From Butyrivibrio sp. (GTDB lineage: Bacteria; Bacillota; Clostridia; Lachnospirales; Lachnospiraceae), in the NCBI GenBank assembly GCA_017413105.1, contig JAFPVA010000125.1, positions 1 to 63,885 of the forward strand: 63,885 nt of DNA, in the 5' to 3' direction. Positions 17,065-25,829 of the stretch are shown in pieces; position 1 is the stretch's first letter, and each line of letters opens with the position of its first letter. The position numbers were made by a program, and so were the translations under genes. Under the pieces are notes generated by a model, which had not been told where the DNA came from, did no database searches, and saw nothing but the letters and a program-made list of their open reading frames with translations.

Positions 17065-18357
17065 CTAAAAACCATTCTGCTCTGCACCATATGTTGCTTG
17101 TTCTGTGGTAAATCCTTCATATTCAAGTTGTTCAATCAATCCGCTCTTAGAGAACGAAGAAAATGATAAGTAATCGGCAGCCTTTTTTACAGCTTGCTCT
17201 TTCCAATCAGCGCCACAATTATCAGCACCATATGTCGCTTCTTCTTTTGTGAAGCCTTCATATTCTAACTGCTCTATTAATCCAGTATACGAAAATGCTG
17301 TAAAAGATAGATAATCTTTAGCTTTCTGTAAAGCATTTTTCTGACCGACAGTCTCACCTGATGAGCTAAAAGTATCTTGTTTAGTCCCAGTATTATCGGA
17401 GTTTCCAGAAGAACCAGTCTCAAATAATATATCTGCTGCATATGTTGCCTGTTCTTTTGTGAACTTTTCGTACTCTAATTGTTCAATTAAACTATCATGT
17501 GAAAATGAAGTATACGATAAATAATTTTCTCCTTTAGCCACCGCTTGTTCAAACCAATCAGCTCCACAGTTATCTGCAGCCCATGTTGCATCCTCTGTGC
17601 TAAATTTTTCAAATTCCAATTGTTCTATAAGACCATCATGTGAAAATGCAGTGTAACTAAGATATGACAATGCCTTTTTATATGCATTTTTTTGTCCGAC
17701 AGTCGCATTTTCAAGAATGCTGTCTTCCTTGGACGTTTTAGACTTATCTTCTATTTTTGATTCAGAAGATGCTTTTGATTCAGTAATTGTTTTTGATTCG
17801 GAGGATGCTTTTGATTTGACTTCAGTAGTAGTATCTATTTTAGCTTCAGTAGTTGATTTTTGTACTTCAGATTGTTCTGTCGTAGTAGATTTTGTATTAC
17901 TTGTAGATGAAGAACTATCACTGCGGTTTGTTGAACCTATCACAAGAATAAGTATCCAAAATACCACTGTAACAGCAATCTTTACCTTAATATCCCATTT
18001 ATTTTTCTTTCTCCATATAAGAATCATAACAGGCGCAGGGAAAAAGAATATCCAACCTAATACCCACCAAAGAGTATTCTTCTTCTGAGGTTCAGCGTTT
18101 GCTTCAGAATCAGGATACCATGTATGACCACAATCTTGACAAAATCCTACTGTCCTATGGACTACTTGCTTTGAGTTCTTTCCTTTAACTTCACCATGAT
18201 TTTCTCTATTGAACTTTATATTTGTACTACCACATTTGGGACATCCATTCTTTTTTAGCTGTTCACCTTCTCTTTTCATTTCTAGAGATATAGTTGATCC
18301 GCAAAAATCACATACATTATTCGTTCCTATTTCTGCTCCACAATTTGGACATTTCAT
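17065..18357 (-). CDS. Zinc-ribbon membrane protein with four Ltp-type repeats
   Basis: The 430-residue protein begins with two Cys pairs (C3/C6 with C16/C19) and a second ribbon (C39/C42 with C73/C76). Two membrane helices follow (about 95-115 and 124-141), then a Ser/Thr/Lys-rich linker, and then four repeats of about 45 residues (225-272, 273-310, 341-388, 389-430) with the pattern YLSxTxFSxxGLIEQLExExFTxEqATyaAD. The repeats match the Ltp family (Pfam 'host cell surface-exposed lipoprotein'). In streptococcal phage TP-J34, Ltp is a superinfection-exclusion protein that blocks DNA injection. The function here is unknown; a surface role is inferred. Flanking DNA is AT-rich. Confidence 0.82.
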   Translation of the reverse strand: MKCPNCGAEIGTNNVCDFCGSTISLEMKREGEQLKKNGCPKCGSTNIKFNRENHGEVKGKNSKQVVHRTVGFCQDCGHTWYPDSEANAEPQKKNTLWWVLGWIFFFPAPVMILIWRKKNKWDIKVKIAVTVVFWILILVIGSTNRSDSSSSTSNTKSTTTEQSEVQKSTTEAKIDTTTEVKSKASSESKTITESKASSESKIEDKSKTSKEDSILENATVGQKNAYKKALSYLSYTAFSHDGLIEQLEFEKFSTEDATWAADNCGADWFEQAVAKGENYLSYTSFSHDSLIEQLEYEKFTKEQATYAADILFETGSSGNSDNTGTKQDTFSSSGETVGQKNALQKAKDYLSFTAFSYTGLIEQLEYEGFTKEEATYGADNCGADWKEQAVKKAADYLSFSSFSKSGLIEQLEYEGFTTEQATYGAEQNGF

Positions 18358-18614
18358 ATATTATTCCTCCTTGAATCATCATGAAACTCTATGACCAGAG
18401 CAACAAAACGGCGCTAATTCCTCTGAGTATAACTTCAATAATATTATCTCGCTAAAGACTCTGCTATCCAATAAAATACAAATAAAAAATGATTGAAATT
18501 AAATTTATATTTCTTCTTTATACAATCAACATACCATAATCATTATTTAGAAAATAAAAAGAGAACTGAAAACACTCGCCTTCAGTTCTCAATATAATAT
18601 GGTCAACTCAAATG
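18358..18614. other. AT-rich gene-free interval
   Basis: No coding frame or RNA gene is visible here. The stretch is noticeably AT-rich around 18420-18550 and holds only the mtnN terminator at 18555-18590 and the ribosome site of the Ltp-repeat gene. Confidence 0.5.
18555..18590 (-). terminator. Terminator after mtnN
   Basis: A 10-bp perfect stem (GAGAACTGAA with TTCAGTTCTC) is followed on the minus strand by a T tract. It ends the rpiR-luxS-mtnN transcript. Confidence 0.85.
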
Positions 18615-19310
18615 TTATAGCTTACTAATCATCTCCAGAACTAACGCTGCGCAGTCCTTTGCGGCCTTAGCCTCAAAAACAGGGTAATCTACGATGTCGC
18701 TACCATCGGCCTTGTCGGAAATTGCACGGATGATAAGGAAAGGAATATTGTTGAGGTAACAACCCTGTGCAATAGCAGCGCCTTCCATTTCAGTACACAT
18801 TCCGTCAAAGTCTTTTTTGATGCCATCCTTTATTTCTTTTGAACTTATGAACTGATCACCGCTGCATACTCTTCCTTCAAAAACTCCAAGGTCAGGAGCA
18901 GCGGATTTAATCGCAGTTTTTGCTTTTTCTCTTAGCTCTTTATCTGCGGTAAAAGCTGCTGTTCCCAGCTGAGGAACTTCGCCTTTTTTATATCCAAATA
19001 CTGTAGCATCAACGTCGTGATAGCAGGCATCGGTTGAGAGTACAATATCTCCTATATTGATACGGGCATCAAGAGACCCTGCAACTCCAGAATTAATCAC
19101 ATGAGTTACGTTAAATAGGTCCACAAGAATCTGTACACAGATGCCAGCATTAACCTTTGCAATTCCGCTTCTTACTACAACTACCTCAGTGTTTCCGATA
19201 GTTCCTTCAAAGAATTCCATGGAAGCCTTTTTAACAGTATTTTTAATGTTCATCTTACTTTTGAGGGTTTCAACCTCAACTTCCATTGCTCCGATAATTC
19301 CTATTTTCAT
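18615..19310 (-). CDS. mtnN: 5'-methylthioadenosine/S-adenosylhomocysteine nucleosidase
   Basis: MtnN (Pfs) cleaves adenine from S-adenosylhomocysteine and methylthioadenosine. The 231-residue protein shows the start MKIGIIGAMEVEVE with catalytic Glu12, the VVVRSGIAKVNA and NSGVAGSL blocks, EMEGAAIAQ (ribose binding), and the catalytic Asp in RAISDKADG. It sits directly after luxS, so the two consecutive steps from S-adenosylhomocysteine via S-ribosylhomocysteine to homocysteine and the AI-2 precursor DPD are encoded together. A small hairpin (19341-19367) lies between the genes. Confidence 0.96.
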   Translation of the reverse strand: MKIGIIGAMEVEVETLKSKMNIKNTVKKASMEFFEGTIGNTEVVVVRSGIAKVNAGICVQILVDLFNVTHVINSGVAGSLDARINIGDIVLSTDACYHDVDATVFGYKKGEVPQLGTAAFTADKELREKAKTAIKSAAPDLGVFEGRVCSGDQFISSKEIKDGIKKDFDGMCTEMEGAAIAQGCYLNNIPFLIIRAISDKADGSDIVDYPVFEAKAAKDCAALVLEMISKL

Positions 19311-19340
19311 ATAATTATCCTTTCTACTTCGTAATACTAA

Positions 19341-19367
19341 ATCTGCGGACCTTTTCAGCCCGCAGAT
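19341..19367 (-). other. Intercistronic hairpin between luxS and mtnN
   Basis: The inverted repeat ATCTGCGG/CCGCAGAT has an 11-nt loop and no good T tract. It probably affects mRNA processing or gives partial termination rather than full termination. Confidence 0.5.
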
Positions 19368-19375
19368 AAATTGAC

Positions 19376-19855
19376 TTATTCAGGATAAACCAGATGTTTC
19401 TCATCAATGTTTCTCAGAGTGTTATCGAGATATTTCTTAGCCAGGAATTTAGCCATTCCAAGGTTCATATCAAGATAATTGCCGCAGTCCCTGGCACTGG
19501 CTCCGGGAACCTCTCCCTCGAAAGTGCTCATGAACTCATACATTCTTGTAATAAGAGGAACAATATCTTTTGAATCAAGGTCTCCTGCAAGAACCACATA
19601 GAATCCGGTTCTGCATCCCATTGGTCCAAAGTATATAGTTCTGTCCTTGTACTCCGGATCGTTTCTAAGGAAGGTCGCACCAAGATGCTCCATTGTGTGA
19701 ACTTCCGCAGTGTTCATCACAGGCTCTTTGTTAGGAGCTGTCATTCTGAGGTCAAAAGTGGTAATAGTCTCTGCGCCGACTTTGTCCTTTCTGGAAACAT
19801 AGATTCCAGGCTCTAAATCTAAATGATTAACTGTAAAACTCGCGATTTTTTCCAT
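19376..19855 (-). CDS. luxS: S-ribosylhomocysteine lyase LuxS
   Basis: LuxS converts S-ribosylhomocysteine to homocysteine and 4,5-dihydroxy-2,3-pentanedione, the precursor of autoinducer-2. The 159-residue protein has the iron/zinc site H53-x-x-E56-H57 (HTMEH), the catalytic Cys81 in MGCRTGF, and the third metal ligand Cys124 in ARDCGNY. The length is normal. It starts 5 bp after the rpiR stop and precedes mtnN, forming a compact operon. Confidence 0.97.
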   Translation of the reverse strand: MEKIASFTVNHLDLEPGIYVSRKDKVGAETITTFDLRMTAPNKEPVMNTAEVHTMEHLGATFLRNDPEYKDRTIYFGPMGCRTGFYVVLAGDLDSKDIVPLITRMYEFMSTFEGEVPGASARDCGNYLDMNLGMAKFLAKKYLDNTLRNIDEKHLVYPE

Positions 19856-19860
19856 TTTCT

Positions 19861-20730
19861 TTAATCCTTTACCGGTTCATTAAATACTTCATACGAATCT
19901 CTGAGGTACTCACGGATATTATTATAATCGCGATTGGCTATGGCTGTATAGAGGGTATCTACCAAAAATAGCTGAGCGAATCTTGAACTGGTGATTCCAC
20001 TCTTTTTATCTATTTCAGGAGAAGTTGCAAAAAGAACGTGGTCGCAGCCGGTGGTAAGCGCATTGTTTCCAAGCTTTGTAATGCCGATGGTTACTGCCTC
20101 TTTTCCTTTTGCAATGTTGAAAAGATGCATGATTTCTTTGTTTTTTGCATTGTCGCTAAAGAAAATTGCCACATCGTTTGGACCTATCTGGGACAGAGTC
20201 ATCATGTTCATATGATGATCCTGATTATATACAACGTTATAGTGTATGCGAAGAAGCTTACAGTAGAGGTCGTACGCAGCCACTGACGCAGTACCAACAC
20301 CGAATATCTGGATCTGCTTTGCGGCAACAATCTTTGTTACCACATCACTGAAGGTTCCGGCATCAAAAAGCCTGTAGGTGGTCTGAACCGCCTGAACACT
20401 TGTGGCACAGATATTATCAGCAATTGATTGAAGAGAAGTGTACTCATTTACATCCTTAAAGGCAATCTTTGGGCCGCCCTTATCTGCCTGCGCAAGGGAT
20501 GTATTTGCCTCTGCATAATAGGCATTCTTAAGATCTTTAAGACCATTATATCCGATAGCCTGCGCAAATCTTGTCCAGGCAGCCTGGGTGGTTCCGGACA
20601 GTCTAGCCAGCTCTTTAATAGGATATTGGAAAAGATCGTCCTTTCGTTCTAATACGTAATCCGCAACCAGCCTTTCTGAGGTTGGAAGAGAATGATAACA
20701 GCTTTTTATCTTCTCACTGACAATATTCAT
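19861..20730 (-). CDS. MurR/RpiR family transcriptional regulator
   Basis: The 289-residue regulator has an N-terminal RpiR helix-turn-helix domain (about 1-77, with SERLVADYVL and IKELARLSGTTQAAWTRFAQAIGY) and a C-terminal SIS sugar-phosphate-binding domain (about 105-270, containing QIFGVGTASVAAYD). The open frame reaches GTG 20736, but ATG 20730 is better spaced from GAGAGG. It is the first gene of the luxS-mtnN operon, an unusual partner; the effector is probably a phosphorylated sugar, but this is not shown by the sequence. Confidence 0.9.
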   Translation of the reverse strand: MNIVSEKIKSCYHSLPTSERLVADYVLERKDDLFQYPIKELARLSGTTQAAWTRFAQAIGYNGLKDLKNAYYAEANTSLAQADKGGPKIAFKDVNEYTSLQSIADNICATSVQAVQTTYRLFDAGTFSDVVTKIVAAKQIQIFGVGTASVAAYDLYCKLLRIHYNVVYNQDHHMNMMTLSQIGPNDVAIFFSDNAKNKEIMHLFNIAKGKEAVTIGITKLGNNALTTGCDHVLFATSPEIDKKSGITSSRFAQLFLVDTLYTAIANRDYNNIREYLRDSYEVFNEPVKD

Positions 20731-20980
20731 AAACACCTCTCATTATGTAAATCGGATAAAAAATAGACGGATTTCCACTACATAAATAGTATACAGCAAA
20801 AAGAATTTCATTTTCGAAATAAATTTTCAAACTTTTAATAAGGAATCATTAAACTTTTATAAAATTAGGGAAAAAGTCTGACATTTATGTTATATTCGAT
20901 ATTAGGCAGAGTTATAGGCTGCATGGGAATTTGCGGCCAGAATAATACATTTCTTTTTACTACGAAAGGAGACTGAAATT

Positions 20981-21520
20981 ATGAAATGGGTATGTCAGGT
21001 TTGCGGTTATGTTCATGAGGGAGATCAGCCACCGGAGGCTTGTCCTGTATGTAAAGCTCCTGCAGAGAAATTCACAAAGCAGGAAGGCGAAAAAGTATGG
21101 GCATGCGAACATGTAGTAGGTGTTGCTTCCAGTGCACCTGAAGAGATTAAGAATGGCCTTCGTGAGATGTTCAACGGAGAATGTACAGAAGTTGGAATGT
21201 ACCTTGCGATGGGAAGAGTTGCTACTCGTGAGGGATATCCTGAAATTGGCGCATTCTTTGAAAAAGCTGCTTGGGAGGAAGCTGAGCATGCTGCTCATTT
21301 CGCAGAGCTCCTTGGAGAAGTTGTAACAGATTCCACCAAGAAAAACCTGGAACTTCGTGCAGATGCTGAATATGGCGCTACACAAGGCAGAGCAGATCTT
21401 GCCAAGAAGGCTAAAGCTCTTGACCTCGACGCTATCCACGATGCTGTACATGAAATCGGTAGGGACGAGGCTAGACACGGCAAGGCATTCGCAGGTCTCC
21501 TTAAGAGATATTTTGGATAA
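20981..21520 (+). CDS. Reverse rubrerythrin (rubredoxin domain first)
   Basis: The 179-residue protein has an N-terminal rubredoxin knuckle pair (CQVCGYVHEGDQPPEACPVCKAP) followed by a ferritin-like diiron domain with the metal motifs ExxxH-type EEAEHAAHFAE and DEARHGKAF. This order is the reverse of classical rubrerythrin and is typical of clostridial revRbr, an NAD(P)H-dependent peroxide and oxygen reductase that protects strict anaerobes. It is strongly preceded by AGGAG and ends at a bidirectional terminator shared with pgi. It is a single-gene transcript. Confidence 0.94.
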   Translation: MKWVCQVCGYVHEGDQPPEACPVCKAPAEKFTKQEGEKVWACEHVVGVASSAPEEIKNGLREMFNGECTEVGMYLAMGRVATREGYPEIGAFFEKAAWEEAEHAAHFAELLGEVVTDSTKKNLELRADAEYGATQGRADLAKKAKALDLDAIHDAVHEIGRDEARHGKAFAGLLKRYFG

Positions 21521-21527
21521 TAAATCT

Positions 21528-21565
21528 AAAAAAATAGGAGGTGCGACTATCGCACCTCCGTTTTT
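21528..21565. terminator. Bidirectional terminator between revRbr and pgi
   Basis: The perfect GGAGGTGCG/CGCACCTCC stem with a 5-nt loop is flanked by A and T runs and serves both convergent genes. Confidence 0.88.
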
Positions 21566-21569
21566 GTGA

Positions 21570-23150
21570 TCAGATATTAAGAAGCTTACTATACTCAGCC
21601 AAAGCGCCGTCGGTCTCGTGAGCAAGAACTTTCTTGGCAAGAACCTTACCAAGCTGAACACCTTCCTGGTCGAAGGAGTTGATGTTCCATACAAAGCCCT
21701 GGAACATAACCTTGTTCTCGAAGTGAGCAAGAAGAGCGCCAAGAGATTTAGGATTAAGCTCTTCACCAACGATGATGCTTGAAGGACGACCTCCCTTAAA
21801 GTTCTTGTTGAGGTTCGCATCCTTCTTGCCGCAGGCAAATGCAACGATCTGAGCAGCAACGTTAGCGCAGAGCTTCTGCTGGCTGGTGCTGTCCTGAATG
21901 TTAACATCATTTCTGAGCTGGCTGTTCTTGAAGCCGATAAACTGAAGAGGAATAATATCAGTTCCCTGATGGAGCAGCTGATAGAAACTGTGCTGTCCGT
22001 TTGTACCGGGCTCACCGAAGATAACAGGTCCTGTTACATAGTTTATAGGCTCGCCGAAGCGGTTAACGCTCTTACCGTTGGATTCCATATCAAGCTGCTG
22101 GAGATGAGCCGGAAAACGGCTAAGTCCCTGTGAATATGGAAGGACTGCTGTGCTGTCATAGCCAAGGACATTTCTCTCATAGAAGCCGATCATGGCATCA
22201 AGCATTGCAGGGTTTGAAAGAAGATCTTTGTTTGTGGCAAGCTTATCTTCCTCTGCAGCGCCATCGAGGAACTCGGCAAATACATCAGGACCGAATGCCA
22301 GTGAAAGAACAGCTCCGCCTACTCCTGAAGTTGAAGAGTAACGGCCGCCGATATAATCATCCATGAAGAACGCTTCAAGGTAGTTGTCGCTCTTTGCAAG
22401 AGGTGAAGTCTCGGAAGTAACAGCAATCATGTGCTTTGATGAATCAAGACCTGCCTTCTTAAGAGCATCTATTACAAAGGATTCATTTGTCAGAGTCTCA
22501 AGAGTTGTTCCTGACTTGGAAACAAGGATAAAGATTGAGTGAGCAACATCTACACTGTTAAGAACAGCAGATGCATCATCAGGATCAACGTTGCTGATGA
22601 ATTTTGCCTCCATCTTGAAATTGCCGGTTCTGTGAGCCCAGTTCTCAAGTGCAAGGTACATAGCTCTTGGACCAAGATCTGATCCACCGATACCGATCTG
22701 TACTACAGTAGTAAACTTCTCACCCTTCGCATTTGTGATCTCTCCGGAATGAACCTTATTTGCAAAAGCAGCGATTCTCTTCTGTTCCTTAACATAGAAT
22801 TCACGTTTGTCTACGCCGTCAGCAACAACATTTTTGCCAAGCTGACCTCTTGTAAGCTGGTGAAGAACCATACGCTTCTCACCGGTATTTATTACTTCTC
22901 CGTTATAAAGAGCTTCATATTTTTCAGAGAGCTGAGCTTCTTTTGCCAGTTCTGAAAGAGCAGAAAGAACATTGTCATCAACCTCTTTAGCGGCGTAGTT
23001 GTAAGACATTCCACCAGCCATAGGAACTGAGTATTCTTTAACTCTTTTGGCGCCGTTTTCGCCTGACATTACAGAAGCCAGGTCTACTTTAGCGACCTTT
23101 TTAAGCTCTTCAAAAGAATTAAGGGTATCAAGATTTTTCCAGTTTACCAT
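21570..23150 (-). CDS. pgi: Glucose-6-phosphate isomerase
   Basis: The 526-residue glycolytic enzyme interconverts glucose-6-phosphate and fructose-6-phosphate. Visible family blocks are GIGGSDLGPRAMYLAL, SKSGTTLETLTN, GGRYSSTSGVGG, FGEPGTNGQHSFYQLLHQG (catalytic His region), and VWNINSFDQEGVQLGK. The ATG follows GAGGAGG. Upstream on the same strand lie TTGCTA-N17-TACACT and a LacI-type palindrome, suggesting sugar-dependent control shared with the GH13 gene. The gene is monocistronic and ends at a bidirectional terminator. Confidence 0.97.
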   Translation of the reverse strand: MVNWKNLDTLNSFEELKKVAKVDLASVMSGENGAKRVKEYSVPMAGGMSYNYAAKEVDDNVLSALSELAKEAQLSEKYEALYNGEVINTGEKRMVLHQLTRGQLGKNVVADGVDKREFYVKEQKRIAAFANKVHSGEITNAKGEKFTTVVQIGIGGSDLGPRAMYLALENWAHRTGNFKMEAKFISNVDPDDASAVLNSVDVAHSIFILVSKSGTTLETLTNESFVIDALKKAGLDSSKHMIAVTSETSPLAKSDNYLEAFFMDDYIGGRYSSTSGVGGAVLSLAFGPDVFAEFLDGAAEEDKLATNKDLLSNPAMLDAMIGFYERNVLGYDSTAVLPYSQGLSRFPAHLQQLDMESNGKSVNRFGEPINYVTGPVIFGEPGTNGQHSFYQLLHQGTDIIPLQFIGFKNSQLRNDVNIQDSTSQQKLCANVAAQIVAFACGKKDANLNKNFKGGRPSSIIVGEELNPKSLGALLAHFENKVMFQGFVWNINSFDQEGVQLGKVLAKKVLAHETDGALAEYSKLLNI

Positions 23151-23195
23151 TGCAAGACCTCCTCAGGTATCGGGCTATTAATATTTTGTTTTTGA

Positions 23196-23211
23196 TGGAA
23201 AACGTATTCCA
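23196..23211. promoter_or_regulatory. LacI/CcpA-type operator upstream of pgi
   Basis: TGGAAAACGTATTCCA is an imperfect palindrome (one mismatched pair) that closely matches the perfect operator at 14283-14296. It lies about 46 bp before the pgi start codon and just downstream of the predicted promoter. Confidence 0.65.
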
Positions 23212-23223
23212 CATCCGTTTAAA

Positions 23224-23252
23224 AGTGTATCATTGATGGATATTCATAGCAA
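23224..23252 (-). promoter_or_regulatory. Promoter of pgi
   Basis: On the minus strand TTGCTA (23252-23247) and TACACT (23229-23224) have a 17-bp spacer. The operator begins 12 bp downstream of the -10 box, over the transcription start. Confidence 0.55.
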
Positions 23253-23361
23253 TAAGCAAGCAGTAAATTAATACATAAGTTCATTTTTTTATAAATTTTT
23301 CATTCGTTAACGTTTTTATGTTATAATTTTATTAGGTATACTTTAAACTACCCAGGGGGAT

Positions 23362-24876
23362 ATGATGCGATTTCGTACAAAGCTGATAATTACGTCGCTG
23401 GCGCTAGTTATTATACCTGTGGTTCTGGCAATTGGATCATATTTGGCAATCGGCAGATACCTGTTTTATGAGCAACGGGTTCAGGAGTTGTCCGGCAATG
23501 TGGATTACGGGATGATTTCGGATCCAAGCGAAGCCTTTTCGGAAATGGCAGACGAGGTATCCCATGATGTGGCGCTTGCTCTTTTGATTAATCCATATGT
23601 ACTTGAGGACACTACGTTTCTTGAGAGCCTGGATCAGAAGATTGCATCTAAATATTCTTTTTTACTTGTATTAAAGGATGGGGATGTATATTATGCGGCC
23701 AATCTGGATCGGGCTAAGGATGTAATGGATGAATTACCGGGATACGGCAATAACGTTCGTGGAATTTATTACACGCAGTCCAAACATCTGGTAAAACAGA
23801 TCGATTTTCCTTTTTCCACAGGTGAGCAGGGAAGCCTCTATATTATATCTGGCATCAGAACGGCGCTTACCGCGTCACTTGTAATCTATATGGGAATAGC
23901 CATTATTCTGATATTGCTGATCACCAGCCTTCTTCTTACCATGTGGATAGGCAGGAGCTTTTTCAGACCGATCGATGAGCTCAATGTAGCGATGCAGCAT
24001 ATTCAGGATGGCAACTTCGACTACATGCTTCCGACGGATGTCAAGGAAAAGGGCGAGATCGGAGCCATGTACCGCAATTATGAGGATATGAGACTCAGGC
24101 TCAAGGAATCTGCGGAAGAGAAGATTGAGCGAGAGAAGCAGAACAAAGAACTTATCAGTAACATATCCCATGATCTAAAAACACCTATCACTGCTATAAA
24201 GGGCTACTCGCAGGGACTTATAGAAGGAGTCGCTGACAGTCCGGAGAAGCAGATGAAATATATCAAGATTATTTATAGCAAAGCCAATGATATGAATAAT
24301 CTTATAAATGAGCTTACACTTTACTCAAGCATAGACAATAACAGAATTCCTTACAATTTTGTAAAGATTAATGTGGCAGACTATTTTGGCGATTGTATCG
24401 AGGAAATCGGAGCGGACTTAGAGAGCAAGTCGATACAGCTTAATTATTCGAACCTGACCGGGCCTGAAACGCAGATAGTTGCGGATCCCGAACAGATAAA
24501 GAGGGTGGTCAACAACATTGTAAGCAACAGCGTCAAATATCTTGGTAGAGATGACGGGACAGGTCAGATCGATATCAGGATACTGGATGAGGTGGATTCC
24601 ATAAGAGTCGAGATTGAAGATAACGGAAAGGGTATCGCCCAGAAGGACATACCGAATATCTTTGACAGGTTTTACAGAACAGATGCATCCCGCAATTCAA
24701 AGCAGGGTGGAAGTGGCATAGGATTATCAATTGTAAAGAAAATAATAGAAGATCATGGCGGATATATTTGGGCGACAAGCCATGAAGGTGAAGGGACCTG
24801 CATGCATTTCGTATTGCGTAAATTCGTAGAGTATGCGGACAACCCTGAAGCTGTAACTGTTGAGAATCAAGTATAA
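23362..24876 (+). CDS. Sensor histidine kinase
   Basis: The 504-residue membrane kinase has transmembrane helix 1 (about 8-30), an extracytoplasmic sensor region (about 31-170), helix 2 (about 173-196), a HAMP linker (to about 250), a HisKA domain with the phospho-acceptor His270 in SNISHDLKTPITAIKGYS, and an HATPase domain with N box (NNIVSNSVKY), G1 (DNGKGI) and G2 (GGSGIGLSIV) motifs. The signal is unknown. The cognate response regulator begins 24 bp downstream. A TATAAT at 23322-23327 may be part of its promoter. Confidence 0.94.
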   Translation: MMRFRTKLIITSLALVIIPVVLAIGSYLAIGRYLFYEQRVQELSGNVDYGMISDPSEAFSEMADEVSHDVALALLINPYVLEDTTFLESLDQKIASKYSFLLVLKDGDVYYAANLDRAKDVMDELPGYGNNVRGIYYTQSKHLVKQIDFPFSTGEQGSLYIISGIRTALTASLVIYMGIAIILILLITSLLLTMWIGRSFFRPIDELNVAMQHIQDGNFDYMLPTDVKEKGEIGAMYRNYEDMRLRLKESAEEKIEREKQNKELISNISHDLKTPITAIKGYSQGLIEGVADSPEKQMKYIKIIYSKANDMNNLINELTLYSSIDNNRIPYNFVKINVADYFGDCIEEIGADLESKSIQLNYSNLTGPETQIVADPEQIKRVVNNIVSNSVKYLGRDDGTGQIDIRILDEVDSIRVEIEDNGKGIAQKDIPNIFDRFYRTDASRNSKQGGSGIGLSIVKKIIEDHGGYIWATSHEGEGTCMHFVLRKFVEYADNPEAVTVENQV

Positions 24877-24900
24877 AAAATCGCAGAAAGGTAGAAGTGT

Positions 24901-25590
24901 ATGAGCAGAATACTTATTGTTGAGGATGAGGAAGCCATTGCCGATCTTGAGAAGGATTATCTTGAACTTAGTGATTTCGAAGTAAAGATCGAGAACACAG
25001 GAGATGCAGGACTTGAGACAGCCCTGGCAGAAGATTTTGATCTGGTCATTCTTGACCTTATGCTTCCCGGCATGGATGGATTTGAAGTTTGTAAGCACAT
25101 CAGGGAAAAGAAGGACGTGCCGATCCTTATGGTATCAGCCAAGAAGGATGATATTGATAAGATAAGAGGTCTTGGCCTTGGAGCTGATGATTACATCACA
25201 AAGCCTTTCAGCCCTTCAGAGCTTGTGGCAAGAGTAAAAGCGCATATGGCAAGATACTCAAGGCTTGTTGGATCCGGACATGAGTCCAATGATTATGTTG
25301 AGATCCGTGGTCTTAAGATTGATAAGACCGCCAGAAGAGTATATGTTGATGATGAGGAGAAGAGCTTTACAACCAAGGAGTTCGATCTTCTTACTTTCCT
25401 TGCAGAGAATCCAAATCATGTGTTTACCAAGGAAGAGCTTTTCCGTAAGATCTGGAACATGGATTCCATCGGAGATATTGCTACTGTAACAGTACATATC
25501 AAGAAGATCCGTGAGAAGATCGAATATGATACATCAAATCCACAGTATATTGAAACAATCTGGGGCGTTGGATACAGATTTAAGGTATGA
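24901..25590 (+). CDS. OmpR/PhoB-type response regulator
   Basis: The 229-residue regulator has a receiver domain with acidic pocket EDEE, phospho-acceptor Asp52 (VILDLMLPG), conserved Thr/Ser (MVSA) and Lys (TKPF), followed by a winged-helix DNA-binding domain (about 130-228, ending VWGVGYRFKV-like IWGVGYRFKV). It partners with the histidine kinase encoded immediately upstream. Targets are unknown. The stop codon is followed within 4 bp by a large palindromic element and then a terminator. Confidence 0.95.
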   Translation: MSRILIVEDEEAIADLEKDYLELSDFEVKIENTGDAGLETALAEDFDLVILDLMLPGMDGFEVCKHIREKKDVPILMVSAKKDDIDKIRGLGLGADDYITKPFSPSELVARVKAHMARYSRLVGSGHESNDYVEIRGLKIDKTARRVYVDDEEKSFTTKEFDLLTFLAENPNHVFTKEELFRKIWNMDSIGDIATVTVHIKKIREKIEYDTSNPQYIETIWGVGYRFKV

Positions 25591-25594
25591 TTAA

Positions 25595-25739
25595 GTTACT
25601 GTTCAGACAGAAATGCGCACTCTGCTGCGCATTTCGTGAGAAAATGAATCAGGAGTGAGCGCATTCCTTCGACGAAGTCGAATTGGAATGAATGCGCGAA
25701 TTCGTTACTGGAGCGAGCTGCAAGCGAGTGAACAGTAAC
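25595..25739. repeat. Nested palindromic intergenic element (copy 2)
   Basis: A perfect 11-bp outer stem (GTTACTGTTCA at 25595-25605 with 25729-25739) encloses a 9-bp hairpin (25611-25619 with 25626-25634) and a composite stem GCGCATTCC ... GGAATGAATGCGC around an inner TTCGAC/GTCGAA hairpin. The right arm GTTACT (about 25704) can also pair locally with AGTAAC, giving alternative folds. Segment 25608-25641, read on the minus strand, matches 86-118 closely. No coding frame is credible here. Confidence 0.65.
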
Positions 25740-25748
25740 ATGATTAGA

Positions 25749-25786
25749 GCTCCTGCCTGGGATAAGCCGGGCAGGAGTTTTTTTCG
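25749..25786 (+). terminator. Terminator of the kinase-regulator operon
   Basis: A GC-rich stem CTCCTGCCTGG/CCGGGCAGGAG-type hairpin is followed by seven or more T. Confidence 0.88.
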
Positions 25787-25829
25787 TTAGGAATGCTCCG
25801 CGAATTGAAGCGCACTCGCGCGTGATAAT

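Noticed and set aside
17225-18357. CRISPR-like or tandem DNA repeats
   Set aside because: The repeats are protein-level Ltp modules with divergent DNA; spacing and coding frame exclude a CRISPR array.
20960-22015. 351-codon minus-strand frame across revRbr and pgi
   Set aside because: It runs antisense to revRbr and in another frame through pgi, crosses a terminator, and is Ser/Leu-rich without recognisable motifs.
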